Below are positions 1 through 9,899 of a DNA stretch of 64,000 nucleotides, piece by piece. Position 1 is the first letter of the stretch, and the number at the start of each line of letters is the position of its first letter. The notes under the pieces are model-generated. The model did no database searches. It was given only the letters and a program-made list of their open reading frames with translations, and had not been told where the DNA came from. The stretch covers positions 62,001 to 126,000 of the forward strand of contig JARFIW010000139.1 in assembly GCA_036346225.1 (NCBI GenBank), given 5' to 3'. A program made the translations under genes and the position numbers. The DNA is from Platerodrilus igneus. Its lineage: Eukaryota; Arthropoda; Insecta; Coleoptera; Lycidae.

Positions 1-386
1 ATTTTATTAATAAGCTGCGTATGCAAATCGTATTTTTACTCCGGATACATACGCAGGCAAGTACTCGATACCATCCAAATAAAGAATTGGATGCTTGGTG
101 ACTGTTAACATCCGCTTCCTCGTGTACGCCCAGACACATCCCAGCCCATGAACACCCCTGCGCATGCACACCCCGCCCATGCGCACCCTCGCGTACGCAC
201 GCCCATGCCGCTGCCCATGCAGCCCTCTCTGTGCGACTGCTATTTCGTGGTAACGTCACAGCCTTTTATAAATAAAGAACAATGTTATATACTATTATAA
301 AATGTTTATTCCGACATTATACATAACAAATTTAAAAATATTTAATGCCAAGCATGGGGTCATTTAAACTTAATTTTAATACAAAG

Positions 387-2270
387 TTATACACAGAAGA
401 CAGTCCTTTCTTTATGTTTGTTTGAGTGGCTTTAATTTTATCTAATTTTATTCGCAGCTTAAAATTTAAATCGATCCAAGTCCTCTATCTCCTTTTCAAC
501 CAATAGTTTGATACATAGAGACCGTCTAGGTTTTCGAATTGTAAAATGTACCGAAGTTTGCCTCTATATTTAAAGTCTTTGATTCCGCCGACAACCAGAT
601 CCATTCCTTCGTGTAATTCTTGCAGCTTGGACAATCTTTTAATCGCAGCTTTCCCACTATATCCTGCATACGTATCTTGTTAGCTTGATCGACTTCTTCT
701 TGTCGGTATTGGAGGAAATCCTTATTCTCCCACAGACTGTTGCGTAGTTGCATGTCCACCACTTTTGGGAATATATGGTTGTTATAGGTTGTAAGACCCT
801 CGGTTTTAAATGATCCGAAAGGTTCTTTATAGGCAATATACAAGTTTACGGACCCCTTTGCTGTGTGTACGCAAAGATTACGAAACCCGCATTCCTTAGT
901 TGCTTTGTATTGCCATTTTGATAAATACGTTTTAGAATAACCTTTTAAGTATACGGATTTATACCTCTTCGCAAGAACGCTACATACAAAGAGTCTTTCT
1001 AACCGCAAAAAATGAGAACCAGATGTTCAAGTCATCCAGGCACATAAAATAATCTTTAATTCTTCCTCATTTTTCTAATAAGATGTCTTTGTTCACACAT
1101 CTTGATGATCGCGATGTCGCAGGTTTTCCATGTAGTCCAATTTCGCCTTTTGCATCCATTTCTCTAATTCCAGTTGTCTTTCCTTCCACTTACAGCGTAT
1201 GGTCATAATGGCAATTTCCTTTAGCGTAAACGGAAGAGTTTATACCAATTTACGCGTTGTCACAACCTCTGGACGAAGTCGTATCATCAATCCAAGTCCG
1301 AAATTATTTTTTTTGAATTGTAGAATATGTGGCAGATTTGTAAAAATGACTACCTGTTTTAATGTAGCACTTGTGTAAGATTTTATTTCTGATCTTGCCT
1401 TCCTCTACTACTCCAAATAATTTACAGGTAAAAGTTAACTAAAGCTCGAAGCACATTTATCAATTCCTTTCCTCTGTTTGACAACTATTTCTAGCCCGTC
1501 AATTTCTGTATCCACATACACGTACTAAGGTTACACTACAAGCATTGTCTTGTCATGCTTACTTTGGATGTCACGACCATTGCGCCTTTGGAGTATACTC
1601 TTATCTTTCATAGGTTAAACAGTCTTTAGGCTTTAACACCTTCCGCACTCATGCTTCCAATTCACAGTATATTGTCGCTTCCAATCGCTAATACCATGTT
1701 CTTGGCCAAAGTACGCAATGTTTCAAACGTACATCTGACAACGTAAATAATCCAGTATATGATTGCCCAAGTTGTTTTTAACACCAGCATCTGCACACAA
1801 TTTTGTAACATCTTAATCTGCATGTTGTTAGCCATGTTAACAATCAACCCCAGTTTATCGTTATCAACAATTAATCCACCTCGATAGCAAAGTTATGGTT
1901 TGAGTTACACATCATCTTCTAAAATGCCTGCAAAATCTGTGTACATCACATGTCAAAGTAGATCTTCGATTCGTCAATAATCTGGGTTCCTCCATAGTTT
2001 CAATACACTCTAGTTCCACTAGTTGGAAACTATAGATTTGATTATTATGTTCGTCTTTCACGATATCTTACTCTGGCCTCTTATGTTCCAGAAAACGGAG
2101 TTGCTACATGCCTAGCGGAAAAATCGGTTGAACTTTCGTAGAAGTCCGCACCAATGTAACATCAATTCTGTGTTCAGGATAACATCTTTGTTTCAGATCT
2201 GTTCCGGTCAGCAGGTCGACAAATTTTATACCAACATTACATGTCCGGACAAAATATCGCGTTCACTAAG
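387..2270 (-). pseudogene. Left-arm copy of the palindrome gene (broken)
   Basis: This is the minus-strand mirror of the gene at 3102-5463. The longest open piece is 526-1008 (160 codons) and it preserves the region better than the right arm does, including blocks such as YSKTYLSKWQ and GLTTYNNHIFPKVVDMQLR. A second piece at 1662-1847 matches the right-arm KIYNK and LAKEHG region out of frame. The stop corresponding to the right arm lies at 387-389. The N-terminal part is missing because of the left-arm deletion near 2275. Several frameshifts make it non-functional as it stands. Its function is unknown. Confidence 0.6.
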
Positions 2271-2419
2271 TACCTAGCAATCTATAATCCCTTCAGACTG
2301 GCAATAATATCGACCATATTGACACCGCCATATCGCTTACATTCCATGGTTTCAGAACTATTTGTTATCCGACCAGGTCGCCAGGGTGGAACGATCAACC
2401 ATGTCGGACATCATGTGTT

Positions 2420-2427
2420 CCTTTATA
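2420..2427 (-). promoter_or_regulatory. TATA-like box for the left-arm gene
   Basis: On the minus strand the sequence reads TATAAAGG followed by AAC. It is the mirror of TATATAAGGAAC at 2886-2897. Its position, between the central spacer and the left-arm gene, suits a divergent promoter. This is a sequence match only. Confidence 0.4.
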
Positions 2428-2561
2428 CCAAATTTAACCATGTCACTACACTTGCCATATGACCATATGAATGGACAATGACACATATGAGATAGGTTAC
2501 CAGCGCCCGGCGCTGCCCAACCTATTAAATTTTCCTTTATCTAACCTAGGTCCACACTTGT

Positions 2562-2627
2562 TTTTTAATGGAAAACTCATTAAAAAGCAATTAGTGTAAT
2601 GGGTTTTTAATGAGAAAACCATTAAAA
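2562..2627. repeat. Two adjacent hairpins in the palindrome spacer
   Basis: Bases 2562-2570 (TTTTTAATG) pair perfectly with 2578-2586 across a 7-base loop, and 2605-2612 (TTTTAATG) pair with 2620-2627 across another 7-base loop. Each hairpin is followed by the same AGCAATTAG word, so the pair is also a direct repeat. They sit beside the tandem array at the symmetry centre. Their role is unknown; an origin or hinge function is speculative. Confidence 0.7.
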
Positions 2628-2637
2628 GCAATTAGGT

Positions 2638-2860
2638 CATATGGTCATGGTCATATGGTCATGGTCATGTGGTCATATGGTCATGTCATATGGTCATATG
2701 GTCATATGGTCATTGGTCATGTGGTCATGTAGGTCATATGGTCATGTGGTCATATGGTCATGTGGTCATGTGGTCATGGTCATGGTCATTGGTCATGTGG
2801 TCATGTGGTCATGTGGTCATGGTCTGTGGTCATGTGGTCATATGGTCATATGGTCGTGGT
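2638..2860. repeat. Central tandem array of GGTCAT / GTGGTCAT units
   Basis: About 220 bp consist of variants of CATATGGTCATGTGGTCATG with irregular spacing. A short piece of the same motif in inverse sense (CCATATGACCATATG) lies at about 2455-2470 on the left side. The array lies between the two divergent TATA boxes. The open frames through it are products of the repeat, not genes. Confidence 0.85.
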
Positions 2861-2885
2861 TATGTGAGCAGGAGATTAAATTTGG

Positions 2886-2894
2886 TATATAAGG
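2886..2894 (+). promoter_or_regulatory. TATA box for the right-arm gene
   Basis: TATATAAGG followed by AAC lies just outside the central tandem array and about 215 bp upstream of the first methionine of the right-arm gene. A related ATACATAAGGAACAG lies at about 3043-3057, nearer the start codon. The same core occurs in front of the left-arm gene and the zinc-finger gene at 8.2 kb. Confidence 0.45.
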
Positions 2895-3101
2895 AACCCA
2901 ATATATCCGGACATGTGTTGATGCGCAACCCTGCCGACCTAGGTCGGATAACAAAACAGTTCCTAAACCAGAGAAAGTAAGCGATATGGCGGTGTCCGAC
3001 ATATTAGACTATTTTCGGTAATATACGCCCCATCTGTAGGATACATAAGGAACAGATTTTCGTATTCAATTTATTATTTGACGGTAGCTAGAACGGTAAA
3101 C

Positions 3102-5463
3102 ATGAGCGTCTCCAAGGTGATTAACGTTTCTCAACTTCTTGGGAATAAAGTGAAACCGACAAATGAGCGATTTGGATTATGGCTGTTGGCAGAAAATATG
3201 TGCAACAATAATCTGGTGACAGATATTGGTAATATTTGTTATGTCGAAGGCGAAAAGATGCTGACTGGCGGACTACACACACCAATTACAGAACCATTTT
3301 GTGACAATATAATGTTGGTTAAAATTTGCGACCTTTCTGACACCGAACAAGCATCTGCAAACAAACGGATGTTTATCCTAAAAAGAAATTTGTGGTGCAT
3401 TTAACAGCTATCTACGAAGAAAGTTCAACCGATTTGTTTCCGCTAGGCATGGTGTTAAAGCTAAGCTTCCGTTTTCTCTGGAAAGCAGTAACAAGATAGG
3501 CCAGAGAGTAAAAGAAATTATCGGAAAAGAAGACATCGAATGCATTAATAAAAATTCCAAAATCCTATATGTGTTCCATACAAAGTGGAACTAGCAGATG
3601 TTAAGTTGGAAACTTTATTGGAGGAACTACCAGATATATTAGACGAAGTCGAAAAGATTATTTCTATCTTTTGACATGGATGTAACCCAAGATTTTGCAG
3701 GCATATTTAGCAAGATGGAGATGTGTAATTATTTAACTACAAACCATAACTTTTGCTATAAGGGCGAATACGAAGAAAAGTGTAATATTATAGTTGATAA
3801 CGATAAAACTGCGGGGATTGATTGTTTAACATGGCTAACAACCAATGCAAGAATTAAGATTTACAACAAATTTGTGTGCCAGATAACAAGTCCTGGTGTT
3901 AATAAACAACTTGGCAATCATATACTAGATTTTTACGTTGTCCAGATGTACGTTTAAGGGAAACATTTGCGTCTACTTTGGCCAAAGAACATGGTATTAC
4001 GCGATTGGAAGCGACAATATACAACTGTGCAATTGGAAGCTATGTCAGTGCGGAACGGGTGTATAAACCCTTAAAAGACTGTTTAACCTTATTGAAAGAT
4101 AGTGTTATACTTCCTAAAGGCGCCAATGTACTCGGTACCACTTACCAAAATGTGGAGTAAGCTATCGGACAAGCTACAAAATAGCTGCTGTTTAGTGTAT
4201 AATAACCTGCTACAGTACGTGTATTGGGGAATGGCAATACAAAGAAATTGACGGGCTTGCAAATTGTTGTCCAAAACCAGAGGAAAAGGAAAATTGATAA
4301 AGTATGTGCTTTGGCTTTTAGTTTTAACTATTTACCTGTAAATTATTTGGAGATAGTAGAGGAAGATGTCCAAGATAAAATAAAAATCTTACACAAGTGC
4401 TACATTAAAGCAGGTAGTACATATTTTACACAATCTGCACACCATATTCTACAATTCCAAAAGAAATAGTAATTTCGGACTTGGGATTGATAGATACGCC
4501 TAACATTCGTCCAGAGGTTGTATGACAACGCGTAAATATTGGTAGTAAACTCTATCCGTTTACGCTAAAGGAAATTGTCCCATTATGTATACCATACGCT
4601 GTAAGTGGAAGGAAAAGACAACTGGAATTAGAGGAAATGGATGCAAAAGGCGAAAATTGGACTATGGAAAACACTGCGACAATACGCGATCAATACAAAG
4701 ATGTGTTAGACAAAGAACATCTTATTAGAGAAAATGAGGAAGAATTAAAAGATTATTTTATGTGCCGATGGACTGACTTAGATACATCTGGTTTCTACAA
4801 GTTGTATGCATTTGCGGTTAGTAAGAAAGACTCTTTAGTTATGTAGGCGTTCTTGCAGAAAAGGATGGTACTAAATCCGTATACTTTTTAAAAGGTTATT
4901 CTAAAACGTATTTATCAAAATGGCAGATAACAAAGACGAACTAAGGAATGCGGGTTTCGTAATCTTTGCGTACACCACACGCAAAGGGGTCCGTTAAACA
5001 TTGTATATTTGCCTAGTAAAGAACCTTTCGGATCATTTAAAACCGAGGGTCTTACAACCTATAACAACCATATATTCCCAAAAGTGGTGGACATGCAACT
5101 ACGCAACAGTCTGTGGGAGAATAAGGATTTCCTCCAATACCGACAAGAAGAAGTCGATCAAGCTAACAAGATACGTATGCAGGATATAGTGGAAAGCTGC
5201 GATTAAAAGATTGTCACAAGCTGCAAGAATTACACGAAGGAATGGATCTAGTTGTCGGCGGAATCAAAGACTTTAAATATAGAGGCAAACTTCGGTACAT
5301 TTTACAATTCGAAAACCTAGACGGTCTCTATGTATCAAACTATTGGTTAGAAAAGGAGATAGAGGACTTGGGTATCGATTTAAATTTTAAGCTGCGAATA
5401 AAATTAGATAAAATTAAAGCCACTCCAAACAAACATAAAGAAAGGACTGTCTTCTGTGTATAA
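3102..5463 (+). pseudogene. Right-arm copy of the palindrome gene (broken)
   Basis: Open pieces at 3102-3404, 3676-3957, 3978-4160, 4224-4469, 4637-4846, 5009-5206 and 5242-5463 run in one direction with small frame changes. They appear to be one gene of roughly 700 to 800 codons. The first ATG is at 3102; the stop follows the block TPNKHKERTVFCV, and an AATAAA lies at about 5541. I do not recognise the family. One stretch (3840-4040) has KIYNK followed about 45 residues later by GITRLEATIYN, a spacing reminiscent of phage and plasmid replication initiators, but this is a weak analogy. The gene ends inside the arm, so both arms carry a whole transcription unit. Confidence 0.6.
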
Positions 5464-5540
5464 CTTTGTATTAAAATTAAGTTTAAATGACCCCATGCTT
5501 GGCATTAAATATTTTTAAATTTGTTATGTATAATGTCGGA

Positions 5541-5546
5541 ATAAAC
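5541..5546 (+). terminator. Polyadenylation signal after the right-arm gene
   Basis: AATAAA lies about 75 bases after the stop at 5463 and is followed by T-rich sequence. The mirror signal is present on the minus strand of the left arm near 310-320. Confidence 0.45.
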
Positions 5547-5599
5547 ATTTTATAATAGTATATAACATTGTTCTTTATTTATAAAAGGCTGTGACGTTA

Positions 5600-5745
5600 C
5601 CACGAAATAGCAGTCGCACAGAGAGGGGGCGCATGGGCAGCGCGCATGGGCCGGGGTGCGTACGTGCAGGGGTGCGCATGGGCGGGGTGTGCATGCGCAG
5701 GGGTGTTCATGGGCTGGGATGTGTCTGGGCGTACACGAGGGAAGC
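5600..5745 (+). repeat. GC-rich GCGCATGGGC-type repeats near the arm end
   Basis: A CpG-rich stretch holds several variants of GGGGTGCGCATGGGC, flanked by ordinary AT-rich sequence. The mirror copy is at about 115-245. Its left edge (AGCAGTCGCACAGAGAGGGG) recurs in modified form at 7085-7110 and 7550-7575. Confidence 0.75.
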
Positions 5746-5858
5746 GGATGTTAACAGTCACCAAGCATCCAATTCTTTATTTGATGGTATCGAGTACTTG
5801 CCTGCGTATGTATCCGGAGTAAAAAATACGATTTGCATACGCAGCTTATTAATAAAAT

Positions 5859-6715
5859 TAGTTTATCGAGGGAAGATGACAAAAGGTACATCATTCCTAA
5901 TAGTACAACAATCTACGCATGGGGGCGTAAAGATATAAGATAGTTGTTTATATTTGTATATATTAGTTTTAAGATTCCATAATTTTTAAGTTCTTCTCCC
6001 ACCTTCCAAATCCTTCCGGCTTCTATCCTGGTTGACAGAGTATACGTGTTATCTCCACGTGGTATTCGCGGGACACGGCGGTTTTAGATTTCTCGGGCGA
6101 TGGTTGGCTAAGGCATATGTCTTGGTTAGCGAAAAAGGTTTTAAAGATGGAGTTAAATAAAGATGGGTAAAAATTAGTCTTTAAAACGCATAACTTTGTA
6201 TGGGGTGGTCCTATTTAAAATCTGTTTACAGATTTGGGGTCCCTAGAAAATTTAATATTAGTTGATACCTAGCAAAATATATTTATCTTAAAAGAGTGAC
6301 TACCCGCGTATAATAAATACAATATAACACTTCGATAAAAAGTTGTAGGGAAAATTAAAGACGTATTTAATGGGGATCCAGTATTAGAATTTGTTGGTAG
6401 TAATGTTAAGTCCTACTGTATTGTAGGCGAGAAAGATACGATTAAAAAGATTAAAGGGGTCTCACGAATTGTAGTTAAGTAAAACCGAGGGTCTTACAAC
6501 CTATAACGAGCATATACCTCCAAAAGGAATGGACATGTAACTACGCAGCAGTGCGCGGGAGAATAAGAATTCTCCAATAAGAAATTAAAGTTTCCATGTA
6601 CGTAGCACCAGCCATTGGGTAATGGTCGAAATGTGGAACCTATAAAGACGATTATTAATTGTGGTTTAGAAAAATAGTAGTTTTCGTGGACTAAATAAAA
6701 TAGCTTAGACTGGTT
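5859..6715. other. Decayed virus-like tract; fragment of palindrome gene at 6480-6590
   Basis: No intact gene is visible. Bases 6480-6590 match 5040-5125 (CCGAGGGTCTTACAACCTAT and following) with substitutions and an early stop, so this is a separate degenerate copy of the palindrome gene. Bases 6199-6290 resemble the repeats at 9189-9460 and 9480-9730. Confidence 0.6.
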
Positions 6716-6716
6716 A

Positions 6717-6911
6717 ATGTATATGGTTACATATTCTCGTACACATCCACAAACATCTGTTTACGTCCACAATGGCGATACCGGTAGTTTTTGTTTAACA
6801 AATAGTAAGAAAAATACGTCAGGTGTTAGTGCGTGGAAGCCCATAGGATCGTTGGATTCAAAAAGAACGGTGCGTATGGTGGTCTCCGTTAGAATAATCG
6901 AAAGTGGTTAA
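6717..6911 (+). CDS. Hypothetical ORF in the virus-like tract
   Basis: A 64-codon ORF with mixed composition and no low-complexity bias. It contains the block HNGDTGSFCLTNSKK and ends at a TAA near 6909. The frame upstream is interrupted by several stops, so this is probably the 3' part of a decayed gene. It lies between two degenerate copies of palindrome-arm sequence. I recognise no domain. Confidence 0.3.
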   Translation: MYMVTYSRTHPQTSVYVHNGDTGSFCLTNSKKNTSGVSAWKPIGSLDSKRTVRMVVSVRIIESG

Positions 6912-6935
6912 TCAATCGTATTAGATGTTTAAATA

Positions 6936-7640
6936 AGCGAAAGTGTAAATGCCTACATAAACAAAGATTTAATTATCCGACAAAAGTACGCGATGTGCTA
7001 CACTTATAAAGAAAGTATGGAATGGTGCTTTTTAGCGGCCCTAGCAGTAAAAAGGGTGACTGACTTTTCCAAGCAACTACAAGAATAGCAGTAGCGCAGA
7101 GAAGGGGTATGCATGTATTATACAGTTGCTACAAAATATGTTAGTTTACGCGTAGCTCGGATGTGTAATTGATCACGACTTAAAGATCCCTCGGAGGTTT
7201 AAAAATTCTCGGCCTATTGTCGTTTGAAAAATGTTTGTAAATTATCAGAACAGGAGCGGGTCGAAGTTTAAATTAGATGGATGATTGACTGAGTTTTTGC
7301 TACCTTTACGAGGGAATTGGAAGTTGACAGACATCGAGCATCTAATTTCTATTTGGACGATATCGAGTACTTACCGGTTCTAGAAATCATTACATGCGGC
7401 CGACCGCTATGCGAAAGTGTAAAAGCCACAGAAGCATAATTATCAGACGAAAAGTGCGCGATGTGCTATAGAAAGTATACAAAAAATGGTGCTTTGCCCA
7501 GTCCTAACAGTAAAAAGGAGAGTGACTTTTTCTAGCAATTACAAGAATAGCAGTAGCGCAGAGAAGGGGTATGCATGTATTATACAACGCATTGTTGCTA
7601 TAAAATATGTTAGTTTACGAGAAGCTCGAACGTGCACAAA
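6936..7640. repeat. Diverged direct repeat (6936-7145 and 7412-7640)
   Basis: Two segments about 470 bp apart share CGAAAGTGTAAA, GTGCGCGATGTGCTA or a close variant, AATGGTGCTTT, AGCAGTAGCGCAGAGAAGGG and ATATGTTAGTTTACG in the same order. The AGCAGTAGCGCAGAG block also matches the GC-rich arm end at 5605. Between them, 7331-7375 matches 5761-5800 (word GATATCGAGTACTTACC against GGTATCGAGTACTTGCC). The tract is therefore a chain of decayed copies of the arm terminus. Confidence 0.75.
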
Positions 7641-7835
7641 TTAAATTTTAATCTATAATTAACTATGGTCGTAAAAATGGGAAATTAATGGTTAATTTAA
7701 TACTGCTAAGCATATACTTTCGCTTGGTGATTCATTTGGAAAATATTCAAGCCCACCTAAAATATGACGTAGAAGTTATTTAAAATTAAATTACTTTATT
7801 AGTAAGTATCCTGTAGACAGCAAGTTGGTATTTTC

Positions 7836-8027
7836 TTAGTAATGGTTTAAAGTGTTTTTGGTTATAGTAGCACTGCATCTTCTACAGCACGACTTGCACC
7901 CAATTTGTGTGCGTGTGCTACCACCCTTTGGATTTTTAATATGCATGCGATCCGTATAACATGGAAGACGTTTTCCGGTGTTTCTACTAACTGCATTCGC
8001 ACCATCGACGAAGCGAACCAGGTGCAT
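7836..8027 (-). CDS. Short cysteine-rich, basic ORF
   Basis: A 63-codon minus-strand ORF that reads away from the zinc-finger gene at 8237. Its C-terminal part is basic and cysteine-rich (IGCKSCCRRCSATITKN), which would suit nucleic-acid or metal binding. The 210-bp gap to the divergent gene contains a promoter-like TATA box. It may be the 3' end of a longer gene that has lost its front. I cannot name a family with confidence. Confidence 0.4.
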   Translation of the reverse strand: MHLVRFVDGANAVSRNTGKRLPCYTDRMHIKNPKGGSTRTQIGCKSCCRRCSATITKNTLNHY

Positions 8028-8136
8028 GCATTGGCGCTAAATGTATTGGACGAGCAGCGAGGATTATGACGTCATTTAGTTCCCCGGTGAATCCTCAACT
8101 TCGTTCGGTGGTCTTCGGAAACCTTCGGTTTGCATT

Positions 8137-8144
8137 CTATAAGG
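8137..8144 (+). promoter_or_regulatory. TATA-like box before the zinc-finger gene
   Basis: CTATAAGG followed by AACATAAG lies about 95 bp before the ATG at 8237. The core TATAAGGAAC is shared with the promoter at 2886 and in variant form at 2420 (minus). Confidence 0.45.
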
Positions 8145-8236
8145 AACATAAGCAGGTACGCTGGAGTAAACTTTTAGTTATAAGTTAGTTCGCTTACAAG
8201 TCAAGTCTTATAGTGCGGATTTTGTTTTGTACTAAA

Positions 8237-9014
8237 ATGGTATCTGCAAACGTTTTTAAATGCGAGCTGTGTCACGTCTACTTTACCAGGAGGGATGCTC
8301 TCAAACGGTACCAGAACAAATGTCGTGGTGTAACATCGTCCACGGTTGCTTATACATCCGTCCGCAGCAAAGTACTTAAACTGTGGGACTTGCGGTATCG
8401 GTTTTACGAGAATGGACAGCTTACAGCGACACAAGGAAAACAGCACGGTATGTCATTAAGCCGTAAACGTTCAGCCCGCCAGCTGTTAAAGGGCCTTGTA
8501 CGAAACAACCACGAATTATGTGTAAAGTATGCGATTTCGAAATGGAAAAAACTACCTATGCCGCACACTTAAGGAGCAACAAACATAAAAATGCATCAGT
8601 TACCGCTACTAGCGACGATTGTGTAGAAATGGTTAGCACAGCGTTTAACAACCGTATGGCTAGCTATCGCATAAAGAACGCCAGTGTCGACGATGGAGTG
8701 CCCGAGTTTCTTTGGAAGCAGAAAGAGCGATTTATTCGATTAATTAATGAAAAAAGAATACAACATACAGCAGTAAAAGTCTATTGCGAACTCTACGGCG
8801 TTTACACCAAAATCGGGGAAGAGACTACCGATGTGAAATCCTTTAACACAAAAATGTGGTTATAACGTCTTCTAGTAATCTGGAAAATATGTACGAGGTC
8901 TTAAGCGAAACCATAAGAACAAAATCAGAGGAATTTGAAACATGCGGGTCCGGTTGGTCTTTGGAAAAGGTGCTCTATTTAGAAATAAATATTAATAAGT
9001 ATGAGCCGATATGA
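8237..9014 (+). pseudogene. C2H2 zinc-finger / DNA polymerase B N-terminal region, frameshifted
   Basis: Three C2H2-type motifs follow each other in different frames. The first is CELCHVYFTRRDAL with its first His changed to Tyr, the second (about 8371-8445) begins CGTCGIGFTRMDSLQRH, and the third (8518 on) begins CKVCDFEMEKTTYAAHL. The next part contains ELYGVY and DVKSFNTK. After one more frame change at about 8862 there is SGWSLEKVLYLEININKY. This order is what I recall for the N-terminal part of large arthropod proteins that end in a protein-primed DNA polymerase B and belong to Polinton/adintovirus-like elements. The polymerase part itself is absent: the frame stops at about 9012. The gene has at least three frame breaks and is a pseudogene. 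Confidence 0.65.
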
Positions 9015-9188
9015 GAAGTTCTAGGTTCAAAATAAAAATTGTGAATATGTATTTAGAAATGTGGTTTACAAAATTTAAACTGTATTAGTAAAATTGTCTG
9101 TAATAAAAAGTTTTAAGAATGGTTTTAGATTTTCTTTAGGTATAAGCTGCAGGAAAGTTATAATTTAGAGGGTGTGTAAAATGGTAAG

Positions 9189-9740
9189 GGTGGTCCTGTT
9201 TTAAATCTGTTTACAGATTCGGATTCTACATAAAATTCTAGCCTAACAAGATGTATTGCATGTATAAAAATTTATAAGAACGATCAAAAGTCGCTACAGG
9301 TAAGAAATCTTAAAATCAGGGTAGGTCCCTGGGGATGGCGTTATCTAAAAAATTTTAGAAATTCGGGTAGCTGAGAAAATTCTAATATTGATTGATACCA
9401 AACAAGGTAGGTTTATCTCGTGGATGGAAATGTGGAGAAAGATTTATCTCGCAGAGGGTATATGTGTAACTTTGCAGGGCGTGGTCCGATTTCAAATCTG
9501 TTTGCAGATTCGGGTTGTGTAAAATTTAAGCTAATTTAATGTATCGCATGTATAAAAAATTTATAAGAACGCTCAAAAGTCGCAACAGGTAAGAAATCTT
9601 AAAATCAGGGTAGCTCCTTTGGGGTGATGCAATCGAAAAATTCCTAGAGATTCGGGTAGCTGAGAAAATTCTAATGTTAATTAATACCAAACAAGATAGG
9701 TTTATCTCAAAAGATGCATTGGCTAGACAAAGAAAACTAT
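9189..9740. repeat. Two tandem copies of a ~291-bp unit, third copy at 6199-6290
   Basis: GGTGGTCCTGTTTTAAATCTG at 9189 and a close variant at 9480 start two copies. Both continue through TGTATAAAAATTTATAAGAAC, AAGAAATCTTAAAATCAGGG and ATTCGGGTAGCTGAGAAAAT. A shorter copy at 6199-6290 keeps the first block and the TTGATACC block. They decorate the right side of the virus-like tract. Confidence 0.85.
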
Positions 9741-9828
9741 TTGGTTCAGATGTGGAGGAAATGTGGATGCTCATTTATCTCGAAAGATAAAAATGGCTAG
9801 TCGAAGAAAACTTTTGGTTCAGATGTGT

Positions 9829-9855
9829 GGGAAATGAGGATTCTCCTCATTTCCC
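9829..9855. repeat. Perfect 12-bp hairpin
   Basis: GGGAAATGAGGA (9829-9840) pairs perfectly with 9844-9855 across a 3-base loop. Further copies of GGGGAAATGAGG occur at about 9893-9925. Two copies of a TTTGGTTCAGATGTG unit lie at about 9738 and 9812. Confidence 0.75.
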
Positions 9856-9899
9856 CTTATGGAATTTACATGTAAATTGGTCCAGATGTGTGGGGAAAT

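Larger units (their letters stand above)
1..5858. repeat. Giant imperfect palindrome (arms about 2.3 and 3.0 kb)
   Basis: The first bases read as the reverse complement of the bases ending at 5858, and the match can be followed inward along both arms. Examples are 2101-2150 against 3410-3460, and 2281-2340 against 2978-3036. The unmatched centre is about 2450-2870. Arms differ by many substitutions and small indels, and the left arm lacks about 250 bp matching roughly 3037-3290. Because the match begins at base 1, the palindrome may extend beyond the window. The divergence between arms argues against a simple assembly artefact. It could be an element with very long terminal inverted repeats or a head-to-head dimer of a virus-like genome. 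Confidence 0.9.

Noticed and set aside
2641..2980. ORFs of 83 and 103 codons rich in Met, Val, Trp, Gly, His
   Set aside because: They are translations of the GGTCAT tandem array in two frames and have no independent coding signal.
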